From Campylobacteraceae bacterium (lineage in GTDB: Bacteria; Campylobacterota; Campylobacteria; Campylobacterales; Sulfurospirillaceae), in contig JALVAU010000220.1 of the NCBI GenBank assembly GCA_027011025.1, positions 1-8,252 on the forward strand: a stretch of 8,252 nt of DNA, in the 5' to 3' direction. Both the position numbers and the translations under genes were made by a program. Positions 7,217-8,252 of the stretch are shown in pieces; within the stretch, counting starts at the first letter, position 1, and every line of letters starts with the position of its first letter. The notes under the pieces were generated by a model, which was given only the letters and a program-made list of their open reading frames with translations, was not told the DNA's origin and ran no database searches.

Positions 7217-8112
7217 ACATACTCTCCTCTTCTCTTGTCCCTAAAATATGTTCCCAACTCAGCACTAACCATACCAAAAAGAATCAAAAAAGCACCAAAG
7301 AGTTGGGAAGCGCTTAAAATTTCATTTGCAAAAAAATAACCAAAAACTCCTGCACTTACAGGCTCCATCGTAAAAATTATGGCTGTTTTAGCAGGAGTCG
7401 TGTATCTTTGCATCGCGGTCTGCACACCAAAAGCAAAAACTGTAGCAAACAGAACAGTCACTATAAGCGCATAAACAAGAGTTGAATCGATATGACTCGG
7501 CATAAAATTTCCATCAAAAGCAAGAGAAGAGAAGAGAGAAAAAACAGCAACAACAAAAAGCTCAATTACCACCAATAGCATAACATCGTATCTTTTTGAA
7601 TATCTATCCGTAAATACAATATGCAGAGCAAACATCACTGCGCATATAAAAGCATAAAACTCTCCTAAGCCAAAGCCTAAACTGCCTCCATAAGTGAGAA
7701 AATACAATCCTACAGCAGCTATCAATGCACCAAATATAGAGTATATGGAAGCTTTGGTTTTAAATATAATATAGAGCAAAAAAGGGACTATTATCACATT
7801 TAGCCCCGTCAAAAATGCCACAGTTGACGATAGTGTCATCGTCAATCCAAATGTTTGAAAAGCAAAGCCTAAAAACATAAATAGACCTAAGACAAAACCG
7901 GCTTTTATGGTTTGCAAATCTATCTTTTTAACTCTTTTATATGAAAAAATTGCCATCAAGAGTGATGCAAATAGAAATCTCCAAAAAAGAAATATAAATA
8001 CAGGTGTACTATCTACAGCCTCTTGAACAATAAAAAATGTACTTCCCCAAGCTAGTGCCACCAAAAACAGTAAAAAATCTGCGCCATACTCTCTAATTTT
8101 GTCTTTTAGCAA
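7210..8112 (-). CDS. EamA/DMT-superfamily permease (RhaT/EamA-type)
   Basis: A 300-residue inner-membrane protein with about ten predicted helices (roughly 12-30, 37-57, 70-88, 93-115, 122-141, 149-168, 176-198, 211-232, 241-261, 268-289). They form two tandem EamA repeats, each of five helices. Family features are visible as LAWGSTFF near residue 20, the LSSTVAFLTGLNVIIVPF region at 94-111, and the second-repeat signature FTMEPVSAGVFGYFF followed by NEILSASQLFGAFLIL. These proteins export or import small metabolites such as amino acids; the substrate cannot be told from sequence. A charged tail (RDKRRGE) is probably cytoplasmic. The start is TTG at 8112, supported by AAGGA six bases upstream. 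The first in-frame ATG would fall inside helix 2 (residue 53), so a TTG start is required. It is the first gene of the run, and a promoter-like sequence lies just upstream. Confidence 0.93.
   Translation of the reverse strand: MLKDKIREYGADFLLFLVALAWGSTFFIVQEAVDSTPVFIFLFWRFLFASLLMAIFSYKRVKKIDLQTIKAGFVLGLFMFLGFAFQTFGLTMTLSSTVAFLTGLNVIIVPFLLYIIFKTKASIYSIFGALIAAVGLYFLTYGGSLGFGLGEFYAFICAVMFALHIVFTDRYSKRYDVMLLVVIELFVVAVFSLFSSLAFDGNFMPSHIDSTLVYALIVTVLFATVFAFGVQTAMQRYTTPAKTAIIFTMEPVSAGVFGYFFANEILSASQLFGAFLILFGMVSAELGTYFRDKRRGEYVC
7224..7228 (-). promoter_or_regulatory. Ribosome binding site choosing between two ATGs for the small lipoprotein
   Basis: AGGAG lies seven bases before the ATG at 7216 and only three before the out-of-frame ATG at 7220. 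The spacing and the resulting lipoprotein signal peptide favour 7216. The site is embedded in the last codons of the permease gene. Confidence 0.75.
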
Positions 8113-8118
8113 ATATCG

Positions 8119-8123
8119 TCCTT
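8119..8123 (-). promoter_or_regulatory. Ribosome binding site that fixes the TTG start of the permease
   Basis: AAGGA on the minus strand lies six bases before the TTG at 8112-8110. No in-frame ATG occurs until residue 53, so this site decides the start. Confidence 0.75.
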
Positions 8124-8127
8124 TTAA

Positions 8128-8146
8128 TAATTTTACCTAATTTTAC
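8128..8146. repeat. Tandem 9-nt direct repeat over the -10 region
   Basis: TAATTTTAC occurs twice with a 10-nt period (8128-8136 and 8138-8146), one helical turn apart. On the minus strand each copy holds a TAAAAT, so the repeat could supply two alternative -10 elements or a binding site for a regulator. It may also be simple AT-rich sequence. Confidence 0.4.
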
Positions 8147-8168
8147 ACAAATTCAAGAATTTTTCCAA
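8140..8168 (-). promoter_or_regulatory. Probable sigma70-type promoter for the seven-gene run
   Basis: On the minus strand, TTGGAA (8163-8168) is separated by exactly 17 nt from TAAAAT (8140-8145). These match 4/6 and 5/6 of the -35 and -10 consensus. Transcription would begin near 8133, giving a leader of about 20 nt that still contains the AAGGA ribosome site at 8119-8123. The flanks are very AT-rich, as in epsilonproteobacterial promoters, which also makes chance matches common. It is the only intergenic space in the window large enough for a promoter on this strand. Confidence 0.55.
8149..8162. repeat. 14-nt inverted repeat in the promoter spacer (possible operator)
   Basis: AAATTC and GAATTT are perfect 6-nt arms around a central AA. 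The palindrome lies wholly between the proposed -35 and -10 hexamers, a position where a bound repressor or activator would affect transcription. The sequence is AT-rich and short, so chance is a real alternative. No regulator gene is visible in the window. Confidence 0.35.
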
Positions 8169-8225
8169 AAATATACAACAAATATGAAATTTATCTGCTC
8201 TTTTTAACTCTATTTTAGTTATAAC

Positions 8226-8234
8226 TGCTAGAAT
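8226..8234 (+). promoter_or_regulatory. Possible divergent extended -10 element pointing right, out of the window
   Basis: TGC followed by TAGAAT on the plus strand fits an extended -10 (TGnTAnnAT). No convincing -35 hexamer lies 16-18 nt upstream. It would serve a gene beyond the right edge, which cannot be seen, so this is a weak call. Confidence 0.25.
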
Positions 8235-8252
8235 TATGGTTTAAAATGCTAA

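Noticed and set aside
7086..7277. Minus-strand frame starting upstream of the small lipoprotein and including the ATG at 7220
   Set aside because: It overlaps both the permease end and the lipoprotein in another frame. The ribosome site is too close to the ATG at 7220 (3 nt), and the product has no family features.
8159..8172. Dyad ATTTTT-CC-AAAAAT overlapping the proposed -35
   Set aside because: The arms are plain T and A runs, expected by chance in this AT-rich segment. It is less informative than the adjacent AAATTC/GAATTT palindrome.
1..8252. Defence island, mobile element, CRISPR array, tRNA or rRNA
   Set aside because: No regularly spaced repeats, transposase or integrase motifs, terminal inverted repeats, or structural RNA signatures were seen. 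A lone AAA+ ATPase among housekeeping-like genes is not enough to call a defence system.

Overview
The window is AT-rich, with strong use of ATA, AGA, TTA and AAA codons. Every convincing gene lies on the minus strand, so transcription runs from the right end of the window to the left. The protein style suggests a free-living member of the Campylobacterota (Epsilonproteobacteria), near Sulfurimonas or its relatives. That style is lysine- and isoleucine-rich proteins, short lipoprotein signal peptides, and tight gene packing with 1-7 nt overlaps. The taxonomic call is from general familiarity, not from a marker gene or a search.

Layout in transcription order. A 140 nt non-coding segment (8113-8252) carries a plausible sigma70-type promoter and short repeats. 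Seven genes follow, and no junction has a gap longer than 14 nt: a ten-helix EamA/DMT-family permease with a TTG start (8112-7210); a small lipoprotein I do not recognise (7216-6737); endonuclease IV, nfo (6726-5878); a lipase-like alpha/beta-hydrolase lipoprotein (5863-4529); a FadL-type outer-membrane channel (4532-3294); a long-chain fatty-acid--CoA (or acyl-ACP) ligase (3292-1733); and an AAA+ ATPase with a GTG start that runs off the left edge (1733-1). Junctions in order are a 7 nt overlap, 10 nt gap, 14 nt gap, 4 nt overlap (ATGA), 1 nt gap and 1 nt overlap (TAGTG). This strongly suggests one transcript with translational coupling. I see no hairpin plus T-tract terminator between genes.

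The coherent functional core is the trio at 1733-5863. A lipid-anchored esterase/lipase could release acyl chains outside the inner membrane, the FadL channel could pass them through the outer membrane, and the ligase could trap them as acyl thioesters inside the cell. No beta-oxidation gene is present in the window, so the products could equally feed membrane lipid synthesis. The other genes (permease, DNA repair enzyme, small lipoprotein, AAA+ ATPase) have no obvious link to lipid uptake. The AAA+ protein is the least explained part: it has about 330 residues of unassigned N-terminal sequence and Asn in place of the usual Walker B Asp.

No tRNA, rRNA, CRISPR array, insertion sequence or phage gene was seen. 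No gene-free stretch exceeds 140 nt.
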